In this document: one piece after another, positions 42,178 to 51,745 of the stretch
Position numbering within the stretch: the stretch's first letter is position 1
Layout of the letters: each line of letters begins with the position of its first letter
Origin: Chryseobacterium gleum
GTDB taxonomy: Bacteria > Bacteroidota > Bacteroidia > Flavobacteriales_D > Crocinitomicaceae
Reading direction: 5' to 3'
Assembly (NCBI GenBank): GCA_945862165.1
Contig: CAMAXI010000014.1
Coordinates: 1 to 59,050, forward strand
DNA: 59,050 nt
The notes under the pieces: model-generated
Seen by the model: only the letters and a program-made list of their open reading frames with translations
Databases searched by the model: none
What the model was told of the DNA's origin: nothing
Position numbers and translations under genes: made by a program

Positions 42178-42955
42178 CCTTTTTGGTTTTTTCAAGTTCT
42201 TTTGCTTTCTCCCAGTAAACATCCATTTCGGTTAAATCCATTTCACTGATATTCTTATTTGCTGTTAACATCAACGATTCCATTGTTTGAAAACGTCCTT
42301 TGAATTTCAAGTTGGTTTTGTCCAGTGCGTTTTCTGGATTTACGCCAATATATCGCGCGTAATTAATTAAGGAAAATAATACATCTCCAAATTCACTTTC
42401 AATTTCGGATGCATCGTTTAACGCTTCTGCTTCTTGTAATTCACCAAGTTCTTCTTGTACTTTGTCCCAAACTTGTGCTTTAGTATCCCAATCAAAACCT
42501 ATTCCTTTGACTTTTTCTTGGATGCGCATGGCTTTCACTAAAGCAGGTAGGGAAGCGGGAACACCTTCTAATACAGATTTTTTACCCTCTTTTAATTTTA
42601 ATTTCTCCCAATTTGCTTTAACTTCTTCTTCCGTATTTGCTTCCACATCCCCATATATGTGAGGATGACGAAAAATGAGTTTGTCACAAATAGCATTTAA
42701 AACGCTTTCCACATCAAATGCATCTTGTTCGTTTCCAATTTTACAATAAAAAACTAAATGTAAAAACAAGTCACCAATTTCTCCTTTTAATGAATCCAAA
42801 TCATTCGTAGTAATTGCATCCGCTAGTTCGTAGGTTTCTTCTATCGTTAAGGTACGCAATGTTTCGAACGTTTGTTTTTGATCCCATGGACACTTTTCGC
42901 GTAATTCGTCCATAATGTTCAATAATCGTTCAAATGCGTGTAGACGTGGATCCAT
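42170..42955 (-). CDS. mazG: Nucleoside triphosphate pyrophosphohydrolase MazG
   Basis: A 261-residue protein with two MazG domains. The first has CPWDQKQTFETLRTLTIEETYELADAI and GEIGDLFLHLVFY (EExxE and ExxD metal ligands); the second has EELGELQEAE and ESEFGDVLFSLIN. It hydrolyses NTPs to NMPs and removes damaged nucleotides. It runs into the TonB receptor gene. Confidence 0.95.
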   Translation of the reverse strand: MDPRLHAFERLLNIMDELREKCPWDQKQTFETLRTLTIEETYELADAITTNDLDSLKGEIGDLFLHLVFYCKIGNEQDAFDVESVLNAICDKLIFRHPHIYGDVEANTEEEVKANWEKLKLKEGKKSVLEGVPASLPALVKAMRIQEKVKGIGFDWDTKAQVWDKVQEELGELQEAEALNDASEIESEFGDVLFSLINYARYIGVNPENALDKTNLKFKGRFQTMESLMLTANKNISEMDLTEMDVYWEKAKELEKTKKDV

Positions 42956-42978
42956 AGTTCAAAATAAAAAACGAATAT

Positions 42979-43006
42979 AATTAGAATTCGTAGAATAATT
43001 CTAATT
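42979..43006. repeat. Perfect 10-bp inverted repeat upstream of mazG
   Basis: AATTAGAATT (42979-42988) and AATTCTAATT (42997-43006) around an 8-base spacer, 23 bases before the mazG ATG. It may be an operator; there is no T tract in either direction. Confidence 0.6.
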
Positions 43007-43035
43007 ACATGCAATCGTTACAATTAAGTTTTAGT

Positions 43036-43079
43036 AGGTGCAAAAAATGTATCATTTACATCTTTTTTTTTTCGCACCT
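43036..43079 (-). terminator. Probable terminator after the HU-CCDC81/SPOR gene
   Basis: Downstream of the stop at 43100 on the minus strand, arms AGGTGC/GCACCT, A/T tracts and a TGTA/TACA segment pair across a 5-base loop. A clean T tract does not follow, so confidence is moderate. Confidence 0.5.
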
Positions 43080-43099
43080 TGCTATTCCGATAAACCTAA

Positions 43100-44929
43100 C
43101 TACTTCTTTACACCTCGGTATTTTTGTAAGGCTTTACTGGTCTCGGATAGTGTTGTGAATTTACCTAAATTTACTTCAAATGTTCCATTCTTTTCTTTCT
43201 GAAAAGCCGTTGTAAAACCATCTGCTTTTAAATTTGAAACGAATTGCTCGGCAGATGCTTTGTCTTTAAACGTTCCGACAATTACTTGTATATTTTTATT
43301 TTGTGAAGTATACCCTGGATTTGCATTAGCAACAACTGGTTTAGGAGGAGCAGGGACAGGTTTTATAATTGGCGTTGAAGATGTTATAACCACTGCGTTA
43401 GCAGCACTTTGTGCAGGAGTTAATTTAGTGGTTTTAGGAGTAACATTGTTCTTGTTTGAAGCAGCTGCACTACCGGAAATTTCTGGTTTAACACTTGGTA
43501 AAGGAGTAGTCGTGTTTTTAACATTCCCTTTTGCTGCTAACTCAGGTTTAACAGTAGGTGCAGGAACAACCGTGTTTTTTGGTGTTTCTACTTTTGGAGT
43601 GACAGTGTTGGTAAGAGTTTTAGTTTCCTTTTTTTCGATACGGATATTCTCTTTTTTAATAATTGCTTCTTTAACAGGTTTTACTGGAATAAGTTCTTTT
43701 TTTACTATCGTTTTTTCTTTTTCTAGGAGGAGATCAGACTTTTTATCTTTTACATCCGATGTATTATCTTTAGTTGAATGTTTTGCTATTTCTTTATGTA
43801 ATTCCTTTTTCTCAATAACTTTCGTTGTAACTATTTTAGATGCTTTTTTGTCTATAACAGTTAAATGAACTTTACTGTCTCGTTGTGTTTTGATATACCA
43901 CATCGTTCCAGCAGTAATTAATATTGCGAAAAATAACCAAAATATCATAGAACGCGATTTTTTCTTCTCTTTTGGTGCGGAAATTTCTGCCTCTTTCGCC
44001 ACCGTTTTCGCTTCTAATTTTGCTATTTTTTTCAATCTTTTCTCCTCTGCTTTGGCAGAAGCTTGTTGACTTTTTTGTTTTTTACGTAATGCTTTTTTAT
44101 CTTCTTTTGTTTCGATTATTGTTGGTGGAATGTTATCTAAAGAAGGACCTGCTTGGGCTAATATTTCTCTTTCCGGCGCTTCAATTGGTTCTTCCAGTGT
44201 TTTAATTTCTTCCTGTTCTTGATTAGTATCAACAGAATCAGATACTTCCTCTTCTATTGGTATGATGAATTCATTCGAAATAATTACCGGCTCTAGGAAG
44301 GGTTCAGATTGCATAGAATCTGCTGAATGCTCCGTGTCATTTAATAATTCATCAATCGATTTTTGTGCTGTAATCGCTTGGTGGGTAGCAGGTTCTTCGA
44401 TTGGATTTACTGAAATTGGTAATTCTGCTTCTAGTTGCTCATGAATTTCAATATCCGTTTTGATTGGTTCCTCGATTTTAGTGGGCTCTTCTTTTACAAT
44501 CGGTGTTTCGATTGGTGTAGTAGGTGATTTAGGAACTTGCGTTTTTTCCGTATTCAGTTTTCGTTCGTTTATTTTCTTGGAAAGTATAGATATAGCTATA
44601 TCTTTTATTTGATAATCTTCCCAACGTTGAAAGTCAATTTCTCCGTCTTTATTTATTAAAAAGCGTCCAAATCCTTCCATTTCATAGTTACCTCCATTCT
44701 CCAAAGAAGATTGAATATTTGCTGCAAAATTAGAAATCGTATTTTTTGCATCTACAAGTTCAATTCCTTCAACCTTAGCAATATATTTCGCTAATGTACC
44801 ATCATCATGCTTTAAAAACGGCATAAAATAAATGTCTCCAGTTTTTGTACTCGTAATTGTTAAAGCACCTAAGCCTGGAATAATGATTGTATTTGATTCA
44901 GTAAGAATTTGTTGTAAATAGTTTTGCAT
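43100..44929 (-). CDS. HU-CCDC81 and SPOR domain envelope protein
   Basis: A 609-residue protein. The N-terminal 115 residues match the prokaryotic HU-CCDC81 domains (LQQILTESNTIIIPGLGALT, EGFGRFLINKDGEI). An acidic low-complexity region follows, then one membrane helix (about 328-350, MIFWLFFAILITAGTMWYIK), a long Lys/Thr/Pro-rich periplasmic linker, and a C-terminal SPOR domain (IQVIVGTFKDKASAEQFVSN). SPOR domains bind denuded peptidoglycan at division sites. The protein thus links a cytoplasmic HU-like part to the cell wall. It appears to be monocistronic. Confidence 0.85.
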   Translation of the reverse strand: MQNYLQQILTESNTIIIPGLGALTITSTKTGDIYFMPFLKHDDGTLAKYIAKVEGIELVDAKNTISNFAANIQSSLENGGNYEMEGFGRFLINKDGEIDFQRWEDYQIKDIAISILSKKINERKLNTEKTQVPKSPTTPIETPIVKEEPTKIEEPIKTDIEIHEQLEAELPISVNPIEEPATHQAITAQKSIDELLNDTEHSADSMQSEPFLEPVIISNEFIIPIEEEVSDSVDTNQEQEEIKTLEEPIEAPEREILAQAGPSLDNIPPTIIETKEDKKALRKKQKSQQASAKAEEKRLKKIAKLEAKTVAKEAEISAPKEKKKSRSMIFWLFFAILITAGTMWYIKTQRDSKVHLTVIDKKASKIVTTKVIEKKELHKEIAKHSTKDNTSDVKDKKSDLLLEKEKTIVKKELIPVKPVKEAIIKKENIRIEKKETKTLTNTVTPKVETPKNTVVPAPTVKPELAAKGNVKNTTTPLPSVKPEISGSAAASNKNNVTPKTTKLTPAQSAANAVVITSSTPIIKPVPAPPKPVVANANPGYTSQNKNIQVIVGTFKDKASAEQFVSNLKADGFTTAFQKEKNGTFEVNLGKFTTLSETSKALQKYRGVKK

Positions 44930-44968
44930 AAATCTGATTTTGAACTAATGTAAAGTTACAATTTTGTG

Positions 44969-45826
44969 TTAATTAAAAAAATCTTCAAACCGGAATGATT
45001 GGTCCATTCGAACACCTTTGTCTGTTTGTTGAACTGTACAACATTCATTTACACGATCATGTTCAAAAAATAAAATATAATTGTTTTTTACTGCCTCGTC
45101 TAAAAATTTTTCTTTTTCTGTCATGGTAATTAATGGGCGCGTATCATAGCCCATAATATACGGAAGAGGTAAATGTCCAACACTAGGTAATAAATCCGCC
45201 ATAAAAACAAGTGTTTTACCTTTGTAACTAATTTTCGGTAACATCATTGACTCTGTATGACCGTCTACAAATAGTGCGTAAATGCCTGGGAATATTTGGG
45301 AAGCTACACTACCTGTTCGTTCAATAAATTGTAATTGACCACTTTCTTGAATGGGCAGAATGTTTTCTTTAAGAAAAGATGCTTTTTCCCTTGGATTTGG
45401 TTTGGTTGCCCATTCCCAATGTTGCTCGTTCGACCAATAGATAGCATTTCTGAAAGCAGGCTCATATCCCGTTCTAGTTTTATTCCACTGGATTGCTCCA
45501 CCACAGTGATCAAAATGTAAGTGGGTTAAAAAAACATCGGTAATGTCAGACTTACTATACCCCAAATTATTGAGTTTTTGTTCAAATAAATCGGTTTCGG
45601 ATAAGTGAAAATGAGCAAAGAATTTATCTTCTTGTTTATCCCCAATACCTGTATCTATTAAGATTAATCGATTATCCTGTTCAATAATTAAACTGCGCAT
45701 CGCCCAATCACATAGGTTGTTTGAGTCCGCAGGATTTGTTCTGCTCCAAATGGATTTTGGAACAACGCCAAACATGGCACCTCCATCTAATTTGAAGTTG
45801 CCGGTATTTATCGAATGTATTGTCAT
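44969..45826 (-). CDS. MBL-fold metallo-hydrolase
   Basis: A 285-residue beta-lactamase-fold hydrolase. Metal motifs are THLHFDHCGG (HxHxDH), LFVDGHTESM and FMADLLPS, with a late FFEHDR histidine. The arrangement resembles quorum-quenching lactonase-like and related MBL hydrolases, but the substrate is not identifiable. No signal peptide is present. It starts 27 bases after the TrmH-like gene. Confidence 0.88.
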   Translation of the reverse strand: MTIHSINTGNFKLDGGAMFGVVPKSIWSRTNPADSNNLCDWAMRSLIIEQDNRLILIDTGIGDKQEDKFFAHFHLSETDLFEQKLNNLGYSKSDITDVFLTHLHFDHCGGAIQWNKTRTGYEPAFRNAIYWSNEQHWEWATKPNPREKASFLKENILPIQESGQLQFIERTGSVASQIFPGIYALFVDGHTESMMLPKISYKGKTLVFMADLLPSVGHLPLPYIMGYDTRPLITMTEKEKFLDEAVKNNYILFFEHDRVNECCTVQQTDKGVRMDQSFRFEDFFN

Positions 45827-45853
45827 TTGAATTTTTTGTACTTAAATGTAAAT

Positions 45854-46522
45854 TTACAAGGAATGTTTTTCTCTGAAATGTTTTTCTAATTTATCACCGC
45901 TATTTAGAATCTTTCTACACCATTTAATTTTTAAAGCAATTTGTTCTTCATTTGAAAGTTTCCAAGCATAATTACTTACTTCCAAGCGTTGTCGTAAAGT
46001 ATTTAAAATAATGGCTACCGAAACCGAAATATTGAAACTTTCTGTAAATCCATACATGGGTATTTTCACAAAAGTATCCGCCATTTTTTCAACTTCTTCA
46101 CTAATTCCTTGCCTTTCAGTACCAAATACTAGAGCAATAGGCTGACTTAAATCTAAGTCATAAATAGTATTCTCCGTATGTGGTGTTGTAGCAACAATGG
46201 TATATCCTTTCCCTTTTAAACGATCAATACAATCTTTGGTAACTTGATTTCCTTGATTGTAATTATATAAATCTACCCATCGTCCTGCTCCTAACGCAAT
46301 ATCTCGTTGTACTTTGTACTGATTGTTTTTTTCAATCACATGCATTTCTTGAAGACCAAAGCAATCACAAGATCGTAGCACTGCACTTGCGTTGTGTTCT
46401 TGATAAATGTTCTCAATCGCTACAGTTATATGTTTTGTCCGTTCGGAAGCGATTCTGTCAAACATCTCTTTTTTATTTTCGCTGATAATATCGTAGAATT
46501 CAGCAAGTATTTTTTCTTCCAT
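45854..46522 (-). CDS. TrmH-family (SPOUT) RNA 2'-O-methyltransferase
   Basis: About 222 residues from the ATG at 46522. SPOUT motifs are visible: HNASAVLRSCDCFGLQ, LALVFGTERQGIS-like region (ALVFGTERQGIS) and FTESFNISVSVAIIL. TrmH methylates G18 of tRNA; the C-terminal extension is of that type. A longer reading from 46555 would begin inside the HU terminator hairpin, so the shorter start is preferred. Confidence 0.88.
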   Translation of the reverse strand: MEEKILAEFYDIISENKKEMFDRIASERTKHITVAIENIYQEHNASAVLRSCDCFGLQEMHVIEKNNQYKVQRDIALGAGRWVDLYNYNQGNQVTKDCIDRLKGKGYTIVATTPHTENTIYDLDLSQPIALVFGTERQGISEEVEKMADTFVKIPMYGFTESFNISVSVAIILNTLRQRLEVSNYAWKLSNEEQIALKIKWCRKILNSGDKLEKHFREKHSL

Positions 46523-46530
46523 TTTTCTCG

Positions 46531-46560
46531 AAAAAAAAAGGGTAGCCGAAGCCACCCTTT
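46531..46560 (-). terminator. Terminator of the HU gene with a UUCG tetraloop
   Basis: On the minus strand a 10-bp stem (AAAGGGTGGC with GCTACCCTTT, one G-T pair) closes a TTCG loop as C(UUCG)G and is followed by nine T. It lies 20 bases after the HU stop codon. Confidence 0.92.
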
Positions 46561-46579
46561 CAAATTTTTAAACTAATTC

Positions 46580-46852
46580 TTAGTTAACATTTCCTGTTAA
46601 ATCTGCACCAGCTTTAAATTTAACTACGTTTTTCGCAGCAATCTTGATTTCTTTACCAGTTTGTGGGTTACGACCATTTCTAGCTTCTCTTTTAGAAACA
46701 GAGAAAGATCCAAATCCTACTAATGATAATTTGTTACCAGCTTTTAAAGCTGTAGAAGTAGCGCTTACAAATCCTTCTAATGCTTTTTTCGCATCTGCTT
46801 TAGTTAATCCAGACTCAGCTGAGATTGCATCGATTAATTCTGCTTTGTTCAT
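46580..46852 (-). CDS. HU family DNA-binding protein
   Basis: A 90-residue nucleoid protein. MNKAELIDAISAESGLTKADA, LVGFGSFSVSKREARNGRNP and the ending IKIAAKNVVKFKAGADL are the HU signature with the conserved DNA-intercalating proline in RNPQTG. It has its own promoter and a strong terminator, so it is a single-gene unit. Confidence 0.95.
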   Translation of the reverse strand: MNKAELIDAISAESGLTKADAKKALEGFVSATSTALKAGNKLSLVGFGSFSVSKREARNGRNPQTGKEIKIAAKNVVKFKAGADLTGNVN

Positions 46853-46886
46853 GTTAAATAGTTTTTTTATTCAATTAATACTAGAA

Positions 46887-46894
46887 CAAAGTTA
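46887..46894 (-). promoter_or_regulatory. -7 element of the HU gene
   Basis: On the minus strand TAACTTTG, an exact consensus match, 34 bases before the HU ATG. The -33 half is weak. The rest of the gap 46853-47049 is AT-rich with nothing else recognisable. Confidence 0.55.
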
Positions 46895-47049
46895 TAAGAA
46901 TAAGCAGTATTTACTAGCGTTTAAGCAATATTTGTTAATAAAAAGTAGTAAAAATAATTGGTATGAAACTAATAATGAACATTTTAACACAATATCACTC
47001 ATGTTAAAGTGTTGTTTTTTAGGTCTTTACACTTTGGTTTTTGGTTTTT

Positions 47050-48015
47050 TCATTTTTGTATAGAAAGTGTGTAATTACTGTATCCTGCATGAAATTCGGT
47101 ATGTTTCATACGTTTTTTACCTTCTGGTTGTAGTTCAGTTACACATAAATAATAGTCTTTACACGGAAATAAAATACCTTCTTTTGTGAAAATAAGTGTG
47201 TTTTTGTCTGCCGAGGATATATTTGTTTTAAAAGCGTTAAATAATTTAAATGTTTTTATTTCTTCTTTTTCAGTAAAAAAAACGTTTGTCCATGCAGTAG
47301 GATAGGGAGAAAGTCCGCGACAAAAATTATGTATGCGCGAAATATTTTCATTCCAATTAATCAGACAATCCGGCTTGAAAATTTTCGGAGCAGATTTGAG
47401 TGCTTGCGTTTCAATTAAAGCTTCTTGTGGAGTTCTTTGAACGGTCCCTTCTAAAATTTGCTTCACCGATTTTTGCACTAAGTTTTTCCCCAAATTCATT
47501 AATCGGTCATGTAATTCGCCTGCCGTTTCGTTTTCTGAAATTGGCAATTCTTCACGTTCTATTACCATACCTGTATCAATCTCTTGCTCGATAAAAAAGG
47601 TCGTAACTCCAGTAGTAGTTTCTCCGTTAATAATCGCCCAATTTATAGGTGCTGCACCGCGATATTCAGGAAGTAAGGAGGCGTGTAAATTGATTGTTCC
47701 CTTTGAAGGCATATTCCAAACTATTTCGGGTAACATACGAAATGCAACAACTACAAATAAATCCGCTTTTAAAGATTCTAATTCCTGAATAAATTCTGAA
47801 TCTTTTAAATTCATAGGCTGAAGAATATGCAACGCGTGCTTCGCTGCAGTTGATTTTACAATACTTTCCTGTATTTTCTGCCCTCTTCCTGCTGGTTTGT
47901 CAGGTGCGGTAATTACTCCTACGATAGAATAGTGGTGTTCTAACAAACCTTCTAATATGGTACTTGCAAATTCAGGCGTTCCCATAAATACAATTCGAAA
48001 ATCTTGCTTCGTCAT
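47050..48015 (-). CDS. fmt: Methionyl-tRNA formyltransferase
   Basis: About 321 residues. Formyl-transfer motifs are FMGTPEFA, ITAPDKPAGRGQK, NLHASLLPEYRGAAPINWAI (catalytic Asn and His) and EIDTGMV (catalytic Asp). The start at 48015 (MTKQDFRIVFMGTPEFA) overlaps the MATE stop by ATGA; an earlier ATG at 48033 would overlap by 22 bases. It formylates initiator Met-tRNA. Confidence 0.95.
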   Translation of the reverse strand: MTKQDFRIVFMGTPEFASTILEGLLEHHYSIVGVITAPDKPAGRGQKIQESIVKSTAAKHALHILQPMNLKDSEFIQELESLKADLFVVVAFRMLPEIVWNMPSKGTINLHASLLPEYRGAAPINWAIINGETTTGVTTFFIEQEIDTGMVIEREELPISENETAGELHDRLMNLGKNLVQKSVKQILEGTVQRTPQEALIETQALKSAPKIFKPDCLINWNENISRIHNFCRGLSPYPTAWTNVFFTEKEEIKTFKLFNAFKTNISSADKNTLIFTKEGILFPCKDYYLCVTELQPEGKKRMKHTEFHAGYSNYTLSIQK

Positions 48016-49343
48016 ATTTTTTTTGTTTTCCAATTAAAAAATTTAAGATAGCCGATGGATAATATTCCTAACGATCCAAAATAAACATATTCTACAGACC
48101 AAACCCAAAAGATATCTACTACCCAAACTTTGATTAGTAAATAGGAGAAAATGAGATAAATACTAATACAACATAATTCGATTAAAAAACTAGAAATTGT
48201 ATTCCCGGATCCATTTACTGTTTGAAATTTAACGGAAATTAGTCCGAATATTAAAAATGAGCCTGCAATGAACCGAAGTATATCTGCGCTTTTATCAATA
48301 TAGGCACCTGCTGGATTTATCCAACCAATCATAGTTCTAGGATAAAATAAGGCACCATGAAAAAATACAAACAAAAATAAAACAGTTAGTAATTGAATTC
48401 TCCGTTGAATTATTTTAATTGCTTCAAAATCTACTTTACCAAAATATTGTGAGATGTATGTTTTTGTCGTAGCAGCAAACCCCAATATGGGAACAAACGC
48501 TAAGAAGTAAAAGGAACGAATGTTTTGAGAAACGGTTAATTCAAATTTCCCCATTTGTTCTATCCATGTAAAAAAAACGGTCCAAGACGCCAAAGCGATA
48601 AACCCTTGAAAGAATAATGGGGAACCAATTTTCAACAACTCAAGAAAGGATTTCCATTGAAATGCAAAATGTTCAAACATTTGATATAGCTTTCGTTCTT
48701 TTGAAAACAACATAAACAATGCAAGAAAAAGCATTCCCAAAAATTCTGCAATGGTAGAAGCAAAAGCAGCACCTTTAATTCCTAAGGGCGGTATTAAGTT
48801 TCCAACTCCAAATATGAAGAGATATCCTAATATAATATTAGAAACTGCGATTATTAATGCGCTTAATAGCACTACCCATGTTTTTCCAATTGCTAAAAAA
48901 AAAGCTTGTATTGGCAAACTAAACATACAAAATAGGAGTGCATAACTACGAATGGAAAGAAATTCAATTTGTGCGTTTGCTAAATCGGTATGTTTAGTAT
49001 AGAGAGGAAGTAGTATCGGTACAATAAAATATAAAAATAAAAAAAGTAGGAGGGACACAATTCCAATTGTAAAGATAGATGTACCAAAAATACGACCAAT
49101 AGCGTGCTGTTTATCTTGACCAATTCTTCGTGCAATTAGAATTTGTACACCATCGCTTAATCCATTTAATGCCATAAATAATGTAACATAAATTAAGCTG
49201 GCATTACCACATGCGTCAAATGCAAGGGTGTCAAAACGACTTAAAAAAGCACTGTCACTAATTAAAACAATGGATTGAATAAAGGAGGATACCATCAAAG
49301 GCAATGCAACACCTAAAATGTTTTTGTATTTATATTCGAGCAT
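48012..49343 (-). CDS. MATE family efflux transporter
   Basis: A 443-residue membrane protein with about 12 hydrophobic helices. The N-terminus has the MATE pattern ILGVALPLMVSSFIQSIVLISDSAFLSRFD. Substrates are usually cationic drugs exchanged for sodium or protons. It is coupled to fmt by a 4-base overlap and shares one base with the methyltransferase gene upstream. Confidence 0.9.
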   Translation of the reverse strand: MLEYKYKNILGVALPLMVSSFIQSIVLISDSAFLSRFDTLAFDACGNASLIYVTLFMALNGLSDGVQILIARRIGQDKQHAIGRIFGTSIFTIGIVSLLLFLFLYFIVPILLPLYTKHTDLANAQIEFLSIRSYALLFCMFSLPIQAFFLAIGKTWVVLLSALIIAVSNIILGYLFIFGVGNLIPPLGIKGAAFASTIAEFLGMLFLALFMLFSKERKLYQMFEHFAFQWKSFLELLKIGSPLFFQGFIALASWTVFFTWIEQMGKFELTVSQNIRSFYFLAFVPILGFAATTKTYISQYFGKVDFEAIKIIQRRIQLLTVLFLFVFFHGALFYPRTMIGWINPAGAYIDKSADILRFIAGSFLIFGLISVKFQTVNGSGNTISSFLIELCCISIYLIFSYLLIKVWVVDIFWVWSVEYVYFGSLGILSIGYLKFFNWKTKKI

Positions 49344-50518
49344 TATTCCACTTGAATAACTAATCCTTTTAAATATTCTCCTTCAGGATGAAATGCATTA
49401 ATAGGATGGTCAGCAGGTTGGTGCAATTGTTCTAATATGCGAACTTTTCTTCCACTTTCTATTGCAGCTGCAATAATGGTATTAGTAAAAAGAGATTTAT
49501 CGACAACTTGAGAGCAAGAATACGTAAAAATCAATCCACCTGGTTTAATTTGTCTAATAGCGTGCGCGTTTAAACGTTTGTAGCCTTGAATGGCTTTGTG
49601 TCGTTTGTCTTTGTGTTTCGCAAATGCAGGCGGATCTAAAATAATAATGTCGTAGGCCTCTGGTAATTCTTTGATATATTCCATCGTATCTGCAACAATG
49701 GATTGATGGTTTTTCCCCATATCATTTAACAATACATTCGCTTCTGTAAGTTCAATTGCTTTTTTCGAACTATCCAAAGAGTGAGCTAGTGTTGCTTCCC
49801 CCGCGATTGCAGCTAAACTAAATCCACCAGAATAACAAAAGGTATTTAATACTTTTTTACCTTTTGCATACTTTCTAACCAAACTGCGATTCTCACGTTG
49901 ATCAATGAAAAAACCTGTTTTTTGACCGTTTATCCAATCAATCTGGTATTTTATTCCATTTTCAAGTGCGATATGTGGTGTTTCTGCTGCACCAAATAAA
50001 TACTTGTTTTCGACTTCTAGTCGTGCTGGTAATGTATCGCTTGATTTAGAGTAAACTGCAATTAATTCTTCTCCAAGAACGTGTTGTAATCCTTGAGATA
50101 TCAACGCGACATTTTGGTACATACCAATACTATGGCATTGAATTACAGCTACACCGGCATAATAATCGATAATAAGTCCTGGTAAAGAATCACCTTCACC
50201 ATGTACAAGTCGAAGAATCGAATTTTCGGGATTAAATAAATTTAAACTACGGCGTAAAGCTACTGCTGCCTCTAATTTTTCATTGAAAAAATCCAGGTCA
50301 ATAGGTCTTTCAATAAAACTCAATACACGAAAAGCAATTGTACTTGGCTGAAAATGACCACGAGCAATGAAATTATTACGATGATCACAAATATCGACGA
50401 TTTCACCCTCTACTAAATCAGAAGTATCTGTATGAATAGCACCTGAAAAAACCCAGGGATGAAAACGTTGAATGGAACCTTGTTTTGCTTTGTGTAATTG
50501 TAGTTTTTTTATAGACAT
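49343..50518 (-). CDS. RlmI-like class I SAM-dependent rRNA methyltransferase
   Basis: A 391-residue enzyme. A PUA-like N-terminal domain (HPWVFSGAIHTD) is followed by FFIDQRENRSLVRKYAKGKKVLNTFCYSGGFS (SAM site) and the catalytic IILDPPAFAKHKD with the following CSQVV motif. The family methylates cytosine C5 of 23S rRNA. It begins 3 bases after the TPR gene stop. Confidence 0.9.
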   Translation of the reverse strand: MSIKKLQLHKAKQGSIQRFHPWVFSGAIHTDTSDLVEGEIVDICDHRNNFIARGHFQPSTIAFRVLSFIERPIDLDFFNEKLEAAVALRRSLNLFNPENSILRLVHGEGDSLPGLIIDYYAGVAVIQCHSIGMYQNVALISQGLQHVLGEELIAVYSKSSDTLPARLEVENKYLFGAAETPHIALENGIKYQIDWINGQKTGFFIDQRENRSLVRKYAKGKKVLNTFCYSGGFSLAAIAGEATLAHSLDSSKKAIELTEANVLLNDMGKNHQSIVADTMEYIKELPEAYDIIILDPPAFAKHKDKRHKAIQGYKRLNAHAIRQIKPGGLIFTYSCSQVVDKSLFTNTIIAAAIESGRKVRILEQLHQPADHPINAFHPEGEYLKGLVIQVE

Positions 50519-50521
50519 AAG

Positions 50522-51652
50522 TTATTTTATTGCGTCTGCTTTAGCTTTTATTTCTGCTGATTTAGCTTCGTTACCAACTCTACCGTAGGCACGAGACAAA
50601 GTTATTAATGCGTCTTTATCGTTTGGTGAAACAGCTGTGTATTTTTCTAGTGCAGAAATCCCGCGTAACAAGGTTCTGTTTGCTTGATCATCCAATGTTT
50701 TTACTTTAGGATCTTTTGTTGGTAACATGGATGCTTCTTTACTGATAGATTTCGCCCAAGAAATATACGTACTTGCTAATTGATAAATCGCATCCACATA
50801 CATTCCGTCAAAAGATAATGCTTTTTTAAAACCTTGTTCTGCTTTTGCGAATTCATTATTGTTTAATAATACAGTTGCTAAATTGTAATATAAACGTTTA
50901 TTTAAAGTATCATTCGGATTTAGTTGTGCAAATTCTTCCGTTAATTTTTCTAATTCTCCTAAATTCGATTTTTTTAATTGAATATCAATAAGCGAAAGCA
51001 TCGCACGACGATTGTTAGGATAATATCCTTTAAAAGTAGAAGCTAATTTTAGTGCTTCGTCAAATTTACTCTCCGTGACAAATACATTCATACCATTTAA
51101 AAATGATACTTCCGCATTTGCATCTGCATTTTCCATTTTTGAACCTAAGGTATTTTTAATTTTATTAGATTCAATAAATGCTAACATAGCACCTTCAAAA
51201 TTTTTGGATGTAAATAATGCTTGTCCTTGCTGAAATACAGCATACGCTTTTTGATTTACATATTCCTCTACTTTCTCTTTGTATTTTGTATTTGGATTGT
51301 TAAAAGTACTAAGCATATTTGCTTCAGCAATTTCCTGATATTCTTTAATTTTAGCGGCATCGTTTGATGTAGCTTTGGTAATGTCAATTAAGCCTAAATA
51401 AATCTGCGCTTTATAATATTGCGTCTTTGGATTGTTTTTTGTTTCATCGTTTGTACTCGCTTGATCGATGAATTCTTTCGCTTTCAAGATAGCTTCACTT
51501 GCACCAGTTAAATCACGTTTTCCATACGCTTTAACAAATTTGTTCTCATATTCACTTGCAGCAGAAGTTTCCATTAATTTTTGTCCAAAACTGATACTTG
51601 AAACTGCTATACCTAACGTAAATAAAAGCGATTTTTTACCTATTTTTTTCAT
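50522..51652 (-). CDS. Secreted TPR protein
   Basis: A 376-residue protein with a signal peptide (MKKIGKKSLLFTLGIAVSSISFGQ). TPR-like helices follow, including NEFAKAEQGFKKALSFDGMY and PNDKDALITLSRAYGRVGN. It is probably periplasmic, acting as a scaffold; partners are unknown. Confidence 0.85.
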   Translation of the reverse strand: MKKIGKKSLLFTLGIAVSSISFGQKLMETSAASEYENKFVKAYGKRDLTGASEAILKAKEFIDQASTNDETKNNPKTQYYKAQIYLGLIDITKATSNDAAKIKEYQEIAEANMLSTFNNPNTKYKEKVEEYVNQKAYAVFQQGQALFTSKNFEGAMLAFIESNKIKNTLGSKMENADANAEVSFLNGMNVFVTESKFDEALKLASTFKGYYPNNRRAMLSLIDIQLKKSNLGELEKLTEEFAQLNPNDTLNKRLYYNLATVLLNNNEFAKAEQGFKKALSFDGMYVDAIYQLASTYISWAKSISKEASMLPTKDPKVKTLDDQANRTLLRGISALEKYTAVSPNDKDALITLSRAYGRVGNEAKSAEIKAKADAIK

Positions 51653-51675
51653 GCTTATTTGTTTTAAAAAGAAAA

Positions 51676-51723
51676 CCTTCCATCTGAAAAACTGAATTAC
51701 AATTCGAGTTTACAAATGGAAGG
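51676..51723 (-). terminator. Possible terminator after gyrA
   Basis: On the minus strand an 8-bp stem (CCTTCCAT/ATGGAAGG) encloses an inner GAATT/AATTC hairpin and runs into TTTTCTTTTT. The loop is long, so confidence is moderate. Confidence 0.55.
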
Positions 51724-51745
51724 CTGTAAAGTTTATGTTTATTAA

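Noticed and set aside
43260-43868. A 202-codon open frame on the plus strand
   Set aside because: It lies opposite the Lys/Thr/Pro-rich linker of the HU-CCDC81/SPOR gene; the hydrophobic translation is a by-product of that composition and has no start signals.
46523-46555. N-terminal extension of the TrmH-like methyltransferase
   Set aside because: The extra codons lie within the HU terminator hairpin and give a non-conserved peptide; the ATG at 46522 is the better start.
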